36,718 bases of DNA. It comes from Emiliania huxleyi CCMP1516. Lineage: Eukaryota; Haptophyta; Isochrysidales; Noelaerhabdaceae. A model generated the notes under the pieces. It worked only from the letters and a program-made list of their open reading frames with translations, was not told the DNA's origin and made no database searches. How positions within the stretch are numbered: position 1 is the first letter of the stretch; the number at the start of each line of letters is the position of its first letter. This document shows positions 9,252 to 19,585 of this stretch, piece by piece. Location: NCBI RefSeq assembly GCF_000372725.1, contig NW_005200317.1, forward strand, positions 127,527 through 164,244, given 5' to 3'. The position numbers and the translations under genes were made by a program.

Positions 9252-12200
9252 TCTCTCTCTCTCGCTCTGCCCTGCCGCCTCTCTCCCTCGCTCTCCCTCT
9301 CTCCCGCCGACTATTTCTTTTCTTGCCGCGTAGGCGGGTCATGCGATGGCGATGGAGCTGCTGGGCGGAGAGGCGCCAGATTACCCGAGATTACCCGAGA
9401 TTACGCCGAGATTACCGAGATGGCGCTGCTGGGCGGAGAGGCGGCCACCGTGTGCCTCCTCCTCGTCCAGTCATCTCTGTTTGGGCCCGCGCTTTCTTTT
9501 TCAGGCGGGGGATGAAGCTCCTCGGCGGCTGCGGCCATGTCTTTCTTCTGCCACCCTCGATTTCTTTTCTAGGCGGGGAATCGGCTCCTCCGCTCCGGCG
9601 AGGCGGACGCGCCAGCCGTGTTTGGCGCCATCTAGCCGAGATATCGCCGAGATTTCTTGGCCGAGAGTACGTAGAGATAGCCGCAACGTCGCCGAAAGGG
9701 TAGAGATAGCCGCAACGTCGCCGAAAGGAAGCGTTGAGATGGGCGAAGAGACAGCAAAGGTAGCCTAGCTGAGGTGTGAGGTGTGGACAGCGTCGCTTCA
9801 CACCTCGCGCTGTGAACAGGCGCCATCGGCCGCGCTCTCGCCGCCGCACACGCCGTCCCTCCGCCCGACGGTTTGCCGGATGTTGGAGCGGCGGGATCGG
9901 ACTACATTGAGCGGTGGACACTTCCTAGACTCTTCCTAGACACTTCCTAGGCAGAGGCACATCCCAGACACTTCCTAGCCTCTTCTGAGACACTTCCCGC
10001 CCGATGTTGGAGCGGCGGGGTTGGACTAGATTGAGCGGTGCTGCGCCAGGAAGCAATCTGACGCCGCGATTTCTTTTCGCACCGATTTCTTTTTCGCGCC
10101 GATTTCTTTTTTAGGTACGTGCGCTGCGCGGCGCCGCTCGAGGCGCACGTCGGCACGGTGCCTCCTCGGGCCGATCTCAGCCGCGTCTCGCGTTTCTTTT
10201 ATTACTCACCCCCCCTGTTGTATGCAGGTGTGGCGGGCCAAAGGAGCCGACATGCCGCCTAAAAGTCTCTGTCTTCCACCCCACATTGCATTGCTATTCA
10301 GGTGTGGCGGGCCGACGAGTCGAACAGCCGTGTCGCGTTTCTTTTGGCGCGAACTTGTTTCTGTTTCTTTTTCCACAAGGTGTGGCTGGCCGACGAATCG
10401 AACAGCGGTGTCGCGTTTCCTTTTGGGCCGGACTTGTTTCTTTTTCCACAAGGTGTGGCGGGCCGACGAGCCCACAGGTTTCGTCGCGTGGGCGTTTGCC
10501 GCCGGCCGGTTGGACATCGTAGAGTTCAACGAAAGCACAACTCTCTCACATAGCACACGGGTTCGACACGGGTGGGCAAAAGAGGCACACGCGTAACGGC
10601 CGCTTAAACGGCGCCGCCGTCCTCATAGAGGACATCCTGGGAGCCGAAGGCAGACTCCCTATTCAAGGTCAGTTTTGTTAATGGCAGACTGAATTCGCTT
10701 ATCACTAATGACTAACCGTAGGCTGGACACGGCTCGGGCGGTGCTTGCCGACGCGTCTCTGCCACGGGGGCGCGCGACACTTCCGAGACACCTCCGAGAC
10801 ACCTCCGAGACACCTCCAAGACACCTCCGAGACACCTCCGAGACACCTCCGAGACACCTCCGACACAAAACAGTGACGGTTCTGAAGACACACACGGCCC
10901 CCAGACTGCTGCACGGCGATCCATCAACGAGTAATAGTTGAGGATGAATAACTGATGTCCGCAGGCTGCTGCACGGTGATCCGTACGCGGACAACGTGCC
11001 CGCTCAACTGAGACCTCTTAATTATAGCTTGAGCGTAGTTAATTCGTCGGCAAGAACGATAGTGCCCGCTCAACCTCGAGACCTCTTAATTATCAACTGA
11101 TAATGCATTATGAGAGTACTTAATAACTGAATAGGTGCTGCTCGACCTCGAGACCTCTTAACCCTTAGTTGATAATGCATTATGAGAGTACTTAATAACT
11201 GAATTATAGGTGCTGCTCGACCTCGAGACCTCGCAGGCGGCGCTGGTGGACTGGGAGGCGGGCTGTCAAGCTAGATCTCGGCTGATCTCCGCTGATCTCG
11301 GCAGGCGGCGCTGGTGGACTGGGAGGACAGCTGCATCGGCCCTCTCGCCTTCGACCTTGCCTGCGCCCCTAGATGCTGAATACCTACCTCCTTATATCTC
11401 CCCACATCTCCTCATAGCTCGCCTTCGCCTTGCCTGCGCCCCTAGATGCTGAATACCTACCTCCTTATATCTCCCCACATCTCCTCATAGCTCGCCGTCG
11501 ACCTTGCCTGCACCACTAGATGCTGAATACCTACCTCCTTATATCTCCCCACATCTCCTCATAGCTCGCCTTCGCCTTGCCTGCGCCCCTAGATGCTGAA
11601 TACCTACCTCCTTATATCTCCCCACATCTCCTCATAGCTCGCCGTCGACCTTGCCTGCACCACTAGATGCTGAATACCTACCTCCTTATATCTCCCCACA
11701 TCTCCTCATAGCTCGCCTTCGAGCTTGCCTGCGCCCCTAGATGCTGAATACCTACCTCCTTATATCTCCCCACATCTCCTCATAGCTCGCCTTCGAGCTT
11801 GCCTGCGCCCCTAGATGCTGAATACCTACCTCCTTATATCTCCCCACATCTCCTCAGATGCTCCACCGAGACCTGAGAGAGAGGCACAACGTGGAAACAT
11901 CATTCAGCGTGGAAAACACACGCGCCACAACGTGGAGTACCCCTTACCTGACCTTACCTTGCTTTGCCTTGTGCCTTGCCTTACCTTACCTTATACCTTG
12001 CCTCAGGCCTGCGCTGCGGCGGGCGGCTGCTTCTCCACCGCCGACGACACCGCCGCCGCCGACGTCTTCCCGCCTCCGGCCACCCTCAACGTCCCCGCCC
12101 TGCTGCTCGCTCCGCCCGAGATGGTGTTTTCTGTTTTATGCCGCAGAGGGTTTTTCTTCTTTAGGCCGCCGCCCTCAGCTCGCTGCTGGCTTGCTACGCG

Positions 12201-12993
12201 GCCGCCCGGGGCGGGTTCGGGAAGGCGCGCACACGCACACAAGCACCGCACATACAAACACACGAACGCACACACATGCACCACACACACACACATTTCT
12301 CACCCAGTCTAGCACTTTTCAAAGCCGGGGCTCCTGTCTGTCTACGTGGAGCCACTCACACGAGACGCTACCGGACCGTCGTTCATCTCAAGTCGAGGCG
12401 GAGGCACGCACGCACACACATTCACGCACACATCGATTCCCCACGTGTGCAAGGCCCAGTGCGGACGTGGAGATGCGAGGATAGCCCGGGCCTTACCCCA
12501 ACGGTACCGTTCATGTGTGTGTGTGAAGACGCTACCGGACCGTCCTTCATCGCAGGCTGAGGCGGAGGCGCTGGTGGACCTCACCCTCTGCAACGCACTG
12601 GCGCGCGCCCGTAGAGGCGGACTGCGGGCCTCTGCATTCGACACGTATCTTGCCACGGCCCGCGGTCTTGCGTATTCGTAGCCCCGTACTCACCACGCAG
12701 TGCTCTGCACTGCGGCGATGATTCCTCTTTTTCTTTCAAAGCCCGGTTGTTTTATAGGCGTGCGCCCTCTACCGCTTCTACCAGTTCCACACAGTCGACG
12801 CGAATGCCCCGGCGGAAGCGAAGCGGTCCTGCCGGGATCATGCCATTCTGCCGAATTCTCAAGTTTAGTCATCATAACCAGGGCGCTAATCATAATCAGG
12901 TCCTACCGGGAGATGCACGCGATCTGCCTGGCGCTGGAGGTGCCGGCGGTCGCGGCGCAGATGCGGGAGATTGCGAGCGCCGCCGTCTGCTAA
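8729..12993 (+). CDS. APH-fold kinase, type II homoserine kinase-like
   Basis: Sixteen exons give about 368 residues: 8729-8849, 8928-9124, 9334-9372, 9441-9464, 9573-9624, 9820-9913, 10115-10157, 10453-10508, 10965-10995, 11210-11236, 11305-11358, 12007-12108, 12165-12224, 12556-12600, 12758-12825, 12900-12993. All junctions keep frame. Motifs run in family order: L-T-N-G-G with N-Y-I-V-R-L, A-I-V-L-K (ATP-binding Lys), I-G-R-A-L-A-A-A-H, catalytic L-L-H-G-D-P-Y-A-D-N, metal-binding V-D-W-E-D followed by F-D-L-A, and a helical C-terminus with Y-R-F-Y-Q-F. The C-terminal layout favours homoserine kinase (ThrB2) among APH kinases; other small-molecule kinases remain possible. Eight introns start GC and seven GT. 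Exons 4 and 10 are only 24 and 27 nt. The ATG lies in CACCCATGG. Confidence 0.75.
9160..9275 (+). repeat. (CT)n microsatellite in kinase intron 2
   Basis: A long CT run with rare T or C interruptions fills most of the 209-nt intron 9125-9333. It would form a very long polypyrimidine tract before the TAG at 9331-9333. Confidence 0.95.
10158..10452 (+). repeat. Four tandem intron/exon-start units, kinase intron 7
   Basis: The exon 8 start GTGTGGCGGGCC recurs, each time after an AG, at 10228, 10302, 10380 and 10453 (spacing 74, 78, 73). Only the last copy continues in frame into conserved kinase sequence. The intron therefore looks like a tandemly multiplied unit of intron plus target-site copy, leaving several potential 3' splice sites. 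Confidence 0.75.
10536..10582 (+). repeat. Dispersed repeat T, copy 1
   Basis: The motif CTCTCTCACA with a following CGACACGGGTG-type block lies inside kinase intron 8. Related copies are at about 21668-21720, 26545-26600 and 32766-32812, where it reads GGCTCGACACAGGTGCGAAC. The function is unknown. Confidence 0.6.
10778..10866 (+). repeat. 11-bp minisatellite (GAGACACCTCC)n
   Basis: About eight copies of GAGACACCTCC, one with an A substitution, within kinase intron 8 (10509-10964). The same intron also holds two degenerate copies of the exon 9 start (near 10722 and 10908) ahead of the true one at 10965. Confidence 0.9.
10996..11209 (+). repeat. Three tandem AT-rich intron units, kinase intron 9
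   Basis: Three units of about 68-75 bp, each starting with a (G)TGC-CGCTC/GTGCTGCTCGACC-type copy of the exon 10 start and ending in an AT-rich tract with TAG. They contain ATAATGCATTATGAGAGTAC. The unusual AT content stands out against the surrounding GC-rich DNA. Confidence 0.8.
11359..11866 (+). repeat. Seven tandem ~70-bp units, kinase intron 11
   Basis: GATGCTGAATACCTACCTCC followed by TTATATCTCCCCACATCTCC occurs seven times (starts near 11372, 11444, 11519, 11591, 11665, 11740, 11814). Each unit also carries GCCTGCGCC or a variant, a copy of the first bases of exon 12 (GCCTGCGC at 12007). The array occupies most of a 648-nt intron. Confidence 0.9.
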
Positions 12994-13139
12994 TCTCGGC
13001 CAATCTCCGAATCTCAAACGCGGGAGGTTGCGAGCGCCGTCCTCTGCTGAGGATTGCGAATCTCGCCGAATCTCCTAATCCACCGGGAGATTGAGATTGC
13101 GAAAGAGCTCCAGCAGCGGTGCAGCCGGTCCAGATTTGA

Positions 13140-14789
13140 TTGTTGTTAAGCTATACAAAAAAAAATGTGGCGTACGACGAGGCCGGCGGGCGCTTGCAAC
13201 ACGCACCCCGACGCAGGCGGCGCACCGCCACTGCGGAAGCCGGCGCGTTCCTCAGCGCGCTCACGCCACCGCCACCCCCGGCACAGCCAACGGCACGACC
13301 GCCGCAGCCGCCCACCACGGCCGTTGCTGGCGCGTTCCTAAACGCGCTCCCGCCGCCGCCGCCCCCAGCGCAGCCGTCGGTGCAACTGCCGCCGCCGCCC
13401 CGACCACTGCCGCCACCGATGCCAGCCTTCGCGCCGCCCCCGGGGTGGGAGCCACCGCCGCCACCGCGGACGTGGATGCCGCTGCCGCCGCCGCCCAGGC
13501 AGGAGATGCCCGAGCGAGGGTGGGCGTTGTCCATGCCGCCGCCGCCGCCTCCGCCACCGCCGTCGCCGCCAGCCCCGCACGGAGAGGGCACCGACGATGT
13601 GGAGTCAGGCGTGAGAACCCCCCTCGTTGCGGACGCGAGCCCGGCGAGGGGAGAGGCCATAAGCGCGTTCGCCGCCGCCGGACTCGTCGCTGCCTGCCTC
13701 GCGGTCTCCGCCCTCGCCGCTGCCATTGGTGCGCGCCACGCCCACCGCGCCTGGACTTGGGCTGCGGCCGGGGCGGTGGTGGCGATAGCCGCAGCCGCCA
13801 TGCGCACCGAGCACCTCAAGCCCTTCTTTGAGGAGCTCGAGGGCGGCTTCGTCGTGCTGTTCGAGGCGATCGAGCGCTTTGCCATCCCCGACTGCATCAC
13901 GCGCATCGCGGCGACGGTGCTCTCGACCCAGCTGCTCAAACGCCTCGATGACGGGACGCCGTCGATGCTCGCCGGCACGCGACCCATCGGCATGGGCGAG
14001 GCCCTCTTCAAGGAGGCGTGGCGCGCGCGCGCGAGCTGGGCGGCGAAGACCATCGGCCCCGTGCTCCTCTACTTCGGTCAGATGGCCGTCGGCCTGCCCA
14101 GCGGCGGCGAGGGCGTCGCCACGGCACTGCAGCTGTACTGCGACTCACCTGCGCTCGATAGCCGTGCCATCATCATCGCCCTCGACTACTCCAACGCCTA
14201 CTCGACGAGCCTGCTCGACTCGTCGGCACGAGCGACCCTGAAGCTGATCGAGTGGGTCAAGCAACTCGACGACGCGACGCGGGCGCGGCTCGCCATCAAG
14301 GACGCAGACGAGGTGGTCCGGGCGGCGGAGGCAGCGCTCGACGACCTCGCCTTCCTGCGGACCCACCACGGCGAGGTGCTGACAGTCGTCGACGGCAGCC
14401 TGGACCGCTTCGCCGTCCGCCTCGGCTTCACGCAAGGCGGCCTCTTCTCCATGCTAAGCTTCTGCATCGCCGTCTGCTTCCTCGTCCTTAAGCCGCTCAA
14501 GGAGAGGTACCCGGAGGTTGTACCGAAGTGCATCGCCGACGACGCCCACGCGCCGACCGTCGTCCGCGAGGCCGCCGACATCGAACGGGCGGCGGAGTGG
14601 TGCACCGCCTACGTCAAGCTCTCGGAGCGAGAGCTCAACCTCTCCGCGAACGCGCGCAAGTTCAAGATCCTGCAGTCACGGAAGTGGCAGGACACGGAGC
14701 TTGACGTGGCGCGCTTCATCAAGCTCTTGGGCGAGGGGCAGAAGGGGCGGGGGCGTGCGGGGCAGAGTGCGTGTCGGGCCGGGGTGTGA
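13140..14789 (+). CDS. Reverse-transcriptase-like ORF with proline-rich and membrane segments
   Basis: A 549-residue open frame. Residues 40-145 are proline-rich with an internal repeat (A-G-A-F-L-S/N-A-L plus prolines). Two hydrophobic segments lie at about 173-197 and 204-221. The C-terminal half has the RT motif order: R-P-I-G-M-G-E-A-L (281-289), Q-M-A-V-G-L-P-S-G-G-E (314-324), motif A A-L-D-Y-S-N-A-Y (347-354), motif B F-T-Q-G-G-L-F-S (430-437), motif C I-A-D-D (465-468), and a final F-I-K-L-L-G. All three catalytic aspartates are present. I infer a non-LTR-type RT. The thumb seems cut off: the frame ends in G-rich sequence after L-L-G, so a further exon or a truncation is likely. No endonuclease domain is visible, and the membrane part may be a fused host exon. 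Confidence 0.6.
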   Translation: MLLSYTKKNVAYDEAGGRLQHAPRRRRRTATAEAGAFLSALTPPPPPAQPTARPPQPPTTAVAGAFLNALPPPPPPAQPSVQLPPPPRPLPPPMPAFAPPPGWEPPPPPRTWMPLPPPPRQEMPERGWALSMPPPPPPPPPSPPAPHGEGTDDVESGVRTPLVADASPARGEAISAFAAAGLVAACLAVSALAAAIGARHAHRAWTWAAAGAVVAIAAAAMRTEHLKPFFEELEGGFVVLFEAIERFAIPDCITRIAATVLSTQLLKRLDDGTPSMLAGTRPIGMGEALFKEAWRARASWAAKTIGPVLLYFGQMAVGLPSGGEGVATALQLYCDSPALDSRAIIIALDYSNAYSTSLLDSSARATLKLIEWVKQLDDATRARLAIKDADEVVRAAEAALDDLAFLRTHHGEVLTVVDGSLDRFAVRLGFTQGGLFSMLSFCIAVCFLVLKPLKERYPEVVPKCIADDAHAPTVVREAADIERAAEWCTAYVKLSERELNLSANARKFKILQSRKWQDTELDVARFIKLLGEGQKGRGRAGQSACRAGV

Positions 14790-15208
14790 GCGAGGGGCGG
14801 GGGCGTGCGGGGCAGAGGCCCAACGTCGGGCGGCTTGTCGGGGTCCGGAGCATTCGAGGGGGGAACGAGGAGGGGGGAATGGGCGGTCGGCGACGAGTAG
14901 AGCGGCAGGCGCGTACGGGGTAGCCGTCACTTTCCTGCCTCACAAGGGCGGGGCTGTCCCGGAAAGTGAGAAACGCCGGGCAGCGTGGCGCATTACTGAA
15001 CCCTCCCATACGTGCTCGTACTCCTCCTTCGCTGTCCCATCTCCCCACCTCTTTCCCGCCTGGGCGGGGCGGTGGGCGGGCGCGCGGTGCGGCGCGGCGT
15101 GTGCGTGTGTGCGTCTGCAACGAAGGACCGCTCGCAGAGGACCATTGGGTTTGTACTATTAACAACGAAGGCGCTCTCAAAAAAAATCACGCGTTGAGCA
15201 CCATCGCG
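14790..15208. other. Spacer between RT-like ORF and LRR gene 2
   Basis: It contains a direct repeat of GCGAGGGGCGGGGGCGTGCG-type sequence (about 14733-14820) that begins inside the end of the RT-like frame, then mixed sequence. The next start is at 15209. Nothing coding was recognised, although the downstream frame remains open back to 14966. Confidence 0.4.
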
Positions 15209-16676
15209 ATGATGTCCATGCGCGCGTGGTTCGAGAAAATTCCGCCTCGACGACGCAATGCCGTGCTGAGATCTCGGGCCGAGCGCTCGTCGCAACCCTC
15301 CTCGCCTCGAGCGGCATCCAAGGCGTCCGAACCTGTCTCGCAGGGTTCGCCCGATGCGACCAGCTCTGTGCCAGTTCCTGCCGATGCCACGAGTATTGCG
15401 CCGCTTGCCACTGCCGTCGATCTCAGTGTGGACGACACGAAGCTGGAGCTGTGGCGCAAGCGCGGCGGCGGCGACCTGGAGCCGGTCCTCGCGAGCGGGG
15501 CCGTCGCCCTCCTCGACGCGCAGTGGATCATCCGCCACGCCGAGGCGGGCGGCGTCCTCGCCCACCGCCAGGCGCTGCCCAAGGAGGCCTTCCTCTCCCT
15601 CGCCGACCTCGTCGAGGCGACCGGCGAGCATGCGGCCGGCCTTCCCGTCGCCGCGCTCTCCTACCCGTGGCTGACCAAGGACCACCCCGACCCGCTCGGA
15701 GCCAACCTCAACCGCGTCGCAAGGGCGCTCAAGGCCCTGCTCACCTCTCCGTACATCCCGCGGCTCGGCGTCTTTTGGGACTTCGGCTCGCTGCACCAGC
15801 ACCCCGACCCCGCCAACGGCGTCATGCGCACCGAGGAGCAGAACGTGCTCTTCAAGCAGGGACTGGGCTGCCTCGGCACGCTCTACTCCCACCCGTACAC
15901 ACGCGTGCTGCGGCTGACCTCCTTCCCGGACGGCCACAAGGCGGAGGACCAGGCCGAGGGGACCAACGTGGCCAAGTACTTTGACCGCGGCTGGTGCTAC
16001 ACGGAGTGCAGCTGGGGTGGCCTGACAAAGGCTGGCTACCTCTCGCTTGACCTCGGCCAGATGCGCGCCGGCGAGGAGTATGATTGCGGCAGCCTCACCC
16101 TCGACTGCATCCAGGACGGCGGCCGGCGCCCTCCGCTGCTGCCGTCTGCGTTCGCGGCGGAGCTGGAGACGAAGAGCTTCACCAACGGCAAGGACGACAA
16201 GCCGCTGGTGAAGCGGCTGTACGAGGCCGCCTTCAAGGAGCAGTTTGGCAAGGCGACCGAGCTGAACTACGCCGGCCTCGGCTGGGGCGACGCGGAGGCG
16301 GCGCAGCTGGCGGAGGTCCTCGCGAGCGGGGCAGCGCCGCGGCTCGAGACGCTCTGGCTCAGCTACAACCAGATTGGCGACGAGGGCTGCAAGGCGCTGG
16401 CCGCCGCCCTCGGCAAGGAGGGGGCAGCGCCGCGGCTCGAGACGCTCTCTCTCCAGCGCAACAAGATTGGCGACGAGGGCTGCAAGGCGCTGGCCGCCGC
16501 CCTCAAGGAGGGGGCCGCCCCGAGCCTGAAGGCGCGAGACGCCCCCCTCGCCACTCGCCCCTCCCCCGCCTAATGCTCATCGCACATCCCCTCGCGTGCA
16601 GAAGCTCGTCGTGGACAACACGGAGCAGCCTGAGCTGGTGGCCGTGTGCGAGGAGCGCGGCATCGACCTCGAATGA
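15209..16676 (+). CDS. HET/TIR-like plus LRR protein, paralogue 2
   Basis: Exons 15209-16531 and 16602-16676, separated by a 70-nt GC-AG intron, give about 465 residues. The core domain carries the same landmarks as the paralogue at 4774-6441: A-L-S-Y-P-W-L-T-K-D-H-P, V-F-W-D-F-G-S-L-H-Q-H, L-G-T-L-Y-S-H and F-D-R-G-W-C-Y-T-E. Only two full LRRs follow, plus the degenerate first unit and the E-L-V-A-V-C-E-E-R-G cap. Unlike the other two it lacks the M-G-C-G myristoylation start: it opens M-M-S-M-R-A-W-F with a basic, Ser/Pro-rich leader of about 70 residues, so its location may differ. The intron here contains a stop and is not a multiple of three, which supports splicing. The start is uncertain because the frame stays open upstream to 14966. 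Confidence 0.8.
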
Positions 16677-17675
16677 GCCTCTCCAGCCCCGGCCGGGCGG
16701 CAAGGGCGCAGGGTCTGGCGGGACCGCCGCCTGAGCACGGCAGAGGGCAGCAGACCCTGCGGCTGCGAAGGAGCGAAGCACGACGTACAGCGACGGTGGG
16801 GGCGCACGGGGGTTTGGTGGGCGGGCGGGTGGGCTTGACGTGGGTGGGTGGGGTTTGACGTAGGTGGGTGGGTGGTGGGTGGTTTCTTCTTCCTTGCCGC
16901 TGGACGCATGCGCAGCGCCGGGGTATCTGGATATCGAGGTCCGGCTCCGAGGTGTTGGTGGTAACCTAAGTACATGGAAGGATTAAAAAGAACTCTAATC
17001 ACCCTAGCCCCTCACCCCTGAAAAAGAATTTTACAAAAGGCGGTCGCACAACACGATTCGCGCGAAAGGGAAGGCGCGGGCGACGGCTTCTCCTCAGAAG
17101 CCGTCGCCCGCACCACAGGAGCAGCCACACCACTCCCACTCCGGCGCCCACCCACTCCCCACCCCGACATTACCACCCCACCCCACAACCCCGCCCCAAC
17201 CCGCCCCAAGCAACCCCGCCCCGACCCGCCCCGACCCGATCCACCCCACAACGGGCCCTTCCTTTTTTTGAGCAGGTGTGCCGCCGCGCGAGCGACGCTC
17301 CGAGATCGCCCGAGATAGCGCGGCGCGGCCCCGAGATCGCCCGAGATAGCGCGAGATCGCCCGAGATCGCGCGGCGCGGCCCGAGGCGAGGTGGATGGGT
17401 CGGGAGCGAGGGGGCGGAAGTGGCCCGTGCGGTAGATGGTCAGCCTGGCTGGGGCGCATGAGCCGGACTTGTGGGCCGGAACACCCCCAGTCCTTTATCT
17501 GCGTTCTTGCACATGGAGTACTCGTCTGTGTACCAAACTGTCACTCCCCTTATGTCCGCCTAGCGTTGTTTCTCTCGAAGTGAATCGTAAAAAAAAAAAA
17601 AAAGACAACACGTCACAAGGGACGCACGCCGCGCGCGCTTTTTGCTCGCTGTGTGCGTGGCTGTGAGCCCGGCGC
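16677..17675. other. Intergenic repeats between LRR gene 2 and the phosphodiesterase gene
   Basis: It contains G-rich tandem GTGGGTGGG runs (about 16840-16880), the hairpin at 17076-17111, C-rich CCCCGACCCG repeats (17205-17250), a CCGAGATCG/CGAGATAGCG minisatellite (about 17300-17380), a diverged copy of repeat S (about 17459-17580) and an A15 run (17589-17603). No coding exon was recognised. Confidence 0.5.
17076..17111. other. Perfect 16-bp hairpin, copy 2
   Basis: GCGGGCGACGGCTTCT, loop CCTC, then the exact reverse complement. The flank to the right (accacaggagcagccacacc) matches the copy at 6635-6668. Here it lies 400 bp downstream of the second LRR gene. Confidence 0.7.
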
Positions 17676-19554
17676 ATGCCGTCGACCGCCACGACCTTGA
17701 CGGTGCTGACCGTCAACTTTGCCTGCCGCGACGTGGCTCCGCTCTCGGGATGCGACAACTGCGCCACGCGCTTCGGCCTGATAGCCGACGCCATCAGCGG
17801 CACCAATCTGTCTGCGTACAGCGGCCTCCCTGACCTCGACTCGGTGGATGTCATCATTGCGCAGGCGCGGCTGCGCACGCTTACCCATGTCGCGTCCTCC
17901 ACCGCCGCTGCCGCAGCGCCGAGAGCGCCCGACCCTGGCCCATCGACTCACTCGCTCGCCGCAGGAGCTCGGAACCGCCGCGGAGAACTTTGCAGACGTG
18001 ACCGCGGCGCTCTCCGCGAGAGGGTTCGTCCACAGCACGGGCGATTCCGCGCCTACGGCGTCGGACCCGCAGTGCGCCGACGCGCCAGGCCCGCTCTTTG
18101 ACCTGGCGGACAAGCAGGGCTTCGTTTCGCTGACCGGCCTCGCCTCCGGCGGGCTCCTTCACACGCGATCACACCAGATCGCACGAGATCGCACGAGATC
18201 ATACGAGTTCACCCGAGGTCACACGAGATCACGCTAGATCTCTCTGCTAACCGAGATCACCCTAGATCTCTCCCGAGACTACCCGAGATCTCCAGAGATC
18301 ACACGAGGTCACACGAGATCACACGAGATCACACGAGATCACACGAGGTCACACGAGGTCACACGTGTTCACACGAGATCACCCGAGATCACCCCGACGT
18401 CGTGCGAGCGCAGGCGGGCTCGTGACCTTCTCGCGCCTCCCCCTCCTCTCCGTGGCGAAGCAAAACTGGTGCGCGCACGGCTTGCCGGCGCCGGCCGGCT
18501 ACACGGCTGTGCTGGTTGAGCCGGCGGACGGTGAGCGCGCGCAGTGCAAGATGCGATCTCGGGGCATCTCGGGGCATCTTGGGGTATCTCGGGGCAGCTC
18601 GGGGCATCTCGGGGCATCTCGGGGCATCTCGGGGTATCTCGGGGCAGCTCGGGGCATCTCGGGGCATCTCGTGGCACTTCGGCTGATCTCGGGACATCTC
18701 GGGGCATCTCGGGGCATCTCGGGGTATCTCGGCTGATCTCGGGGTATCTCGCGGCATTAGGCGTCTTTGCCGTGGTGATCGACCTGCACGCGTTTCCCGA
18801 GTACGACTTTGGGGTGCGCGAGATTGGCCGAGATTACCCGAGACGACCCGAGATTGCCTGTGAGACTCCTACTGCTCCCCACCACCCCCTCCGGGCTCGC
18901 CTAGCCAACTGCATCTCTCGGCCATCTCTCGACCATCTCCCGTCCACATCTCGCACACATCTCGGACATCTCGGACACATCTCGGACATGTCGGCTCTGT
19001 GGAGCGTGTGCGGAAGCGGCGTGTCTTCACGGCTGTTGCCGCGTGAACAGGTGACAGCGGAGGACATCCGGACGTACCAGATGTCGGAGATTGCTGCCTT
19101 CAAAGACTCCGTCGCCGCTGCCCTCGGCGGTGCCGGACTCGCGTACAGCGTCGTGATGGGAGGTGGACCATTCCTAGACACTTCCCCGAGGCGGACCATT
19201 CCTAGACACTTCCGGACCATTCCTAGACACTTCCCCGAGCCTTCCTGGCACTGTCCGGAGGCGGGCCATTCCTAGACACTTCCCCGAGCCTTCCTGGCAC
19301 TGTGTGACACTCGCCCAGCCACCCCTCCTCCTCCGCCTCGGGCCTCGCATGTCCGAGGCGAGGTGTCGCCCTACCAGAGCGTGATGAGGGCCGTGTCCCA
19401 TTTAAGAACCCCTCCCACAACGAACTCTCCCTCCTCTCCTAGCCATCCCTCCTCCTCGACCGCTTGGCCCCTTCCTGTCCGCCCTGGCCCTACAAGAGCG
19501 TGATAGGGCTGTGGTGGCGAGATCATCCGAGATCGAGAGGGAGAGACTCGAGCG

Positions 19555-19585
<31 letters not shown>

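Noticed and set aside
10905..10930. Second kinase catalytic exon (C-T-G-C-T-G-C-A-C-G-G-C coding L-L-H-G-D)
   Set aside because: The copy breaks off right after the D and runs into stops; it is a partial upstream duplicate of the real exon at 10965.
13151..14053. Minus-strand glycine-rich frame opposite the RT-like gene
   Set aside because: The glycine runs are the complement of the proline codons, and no domain is seen.
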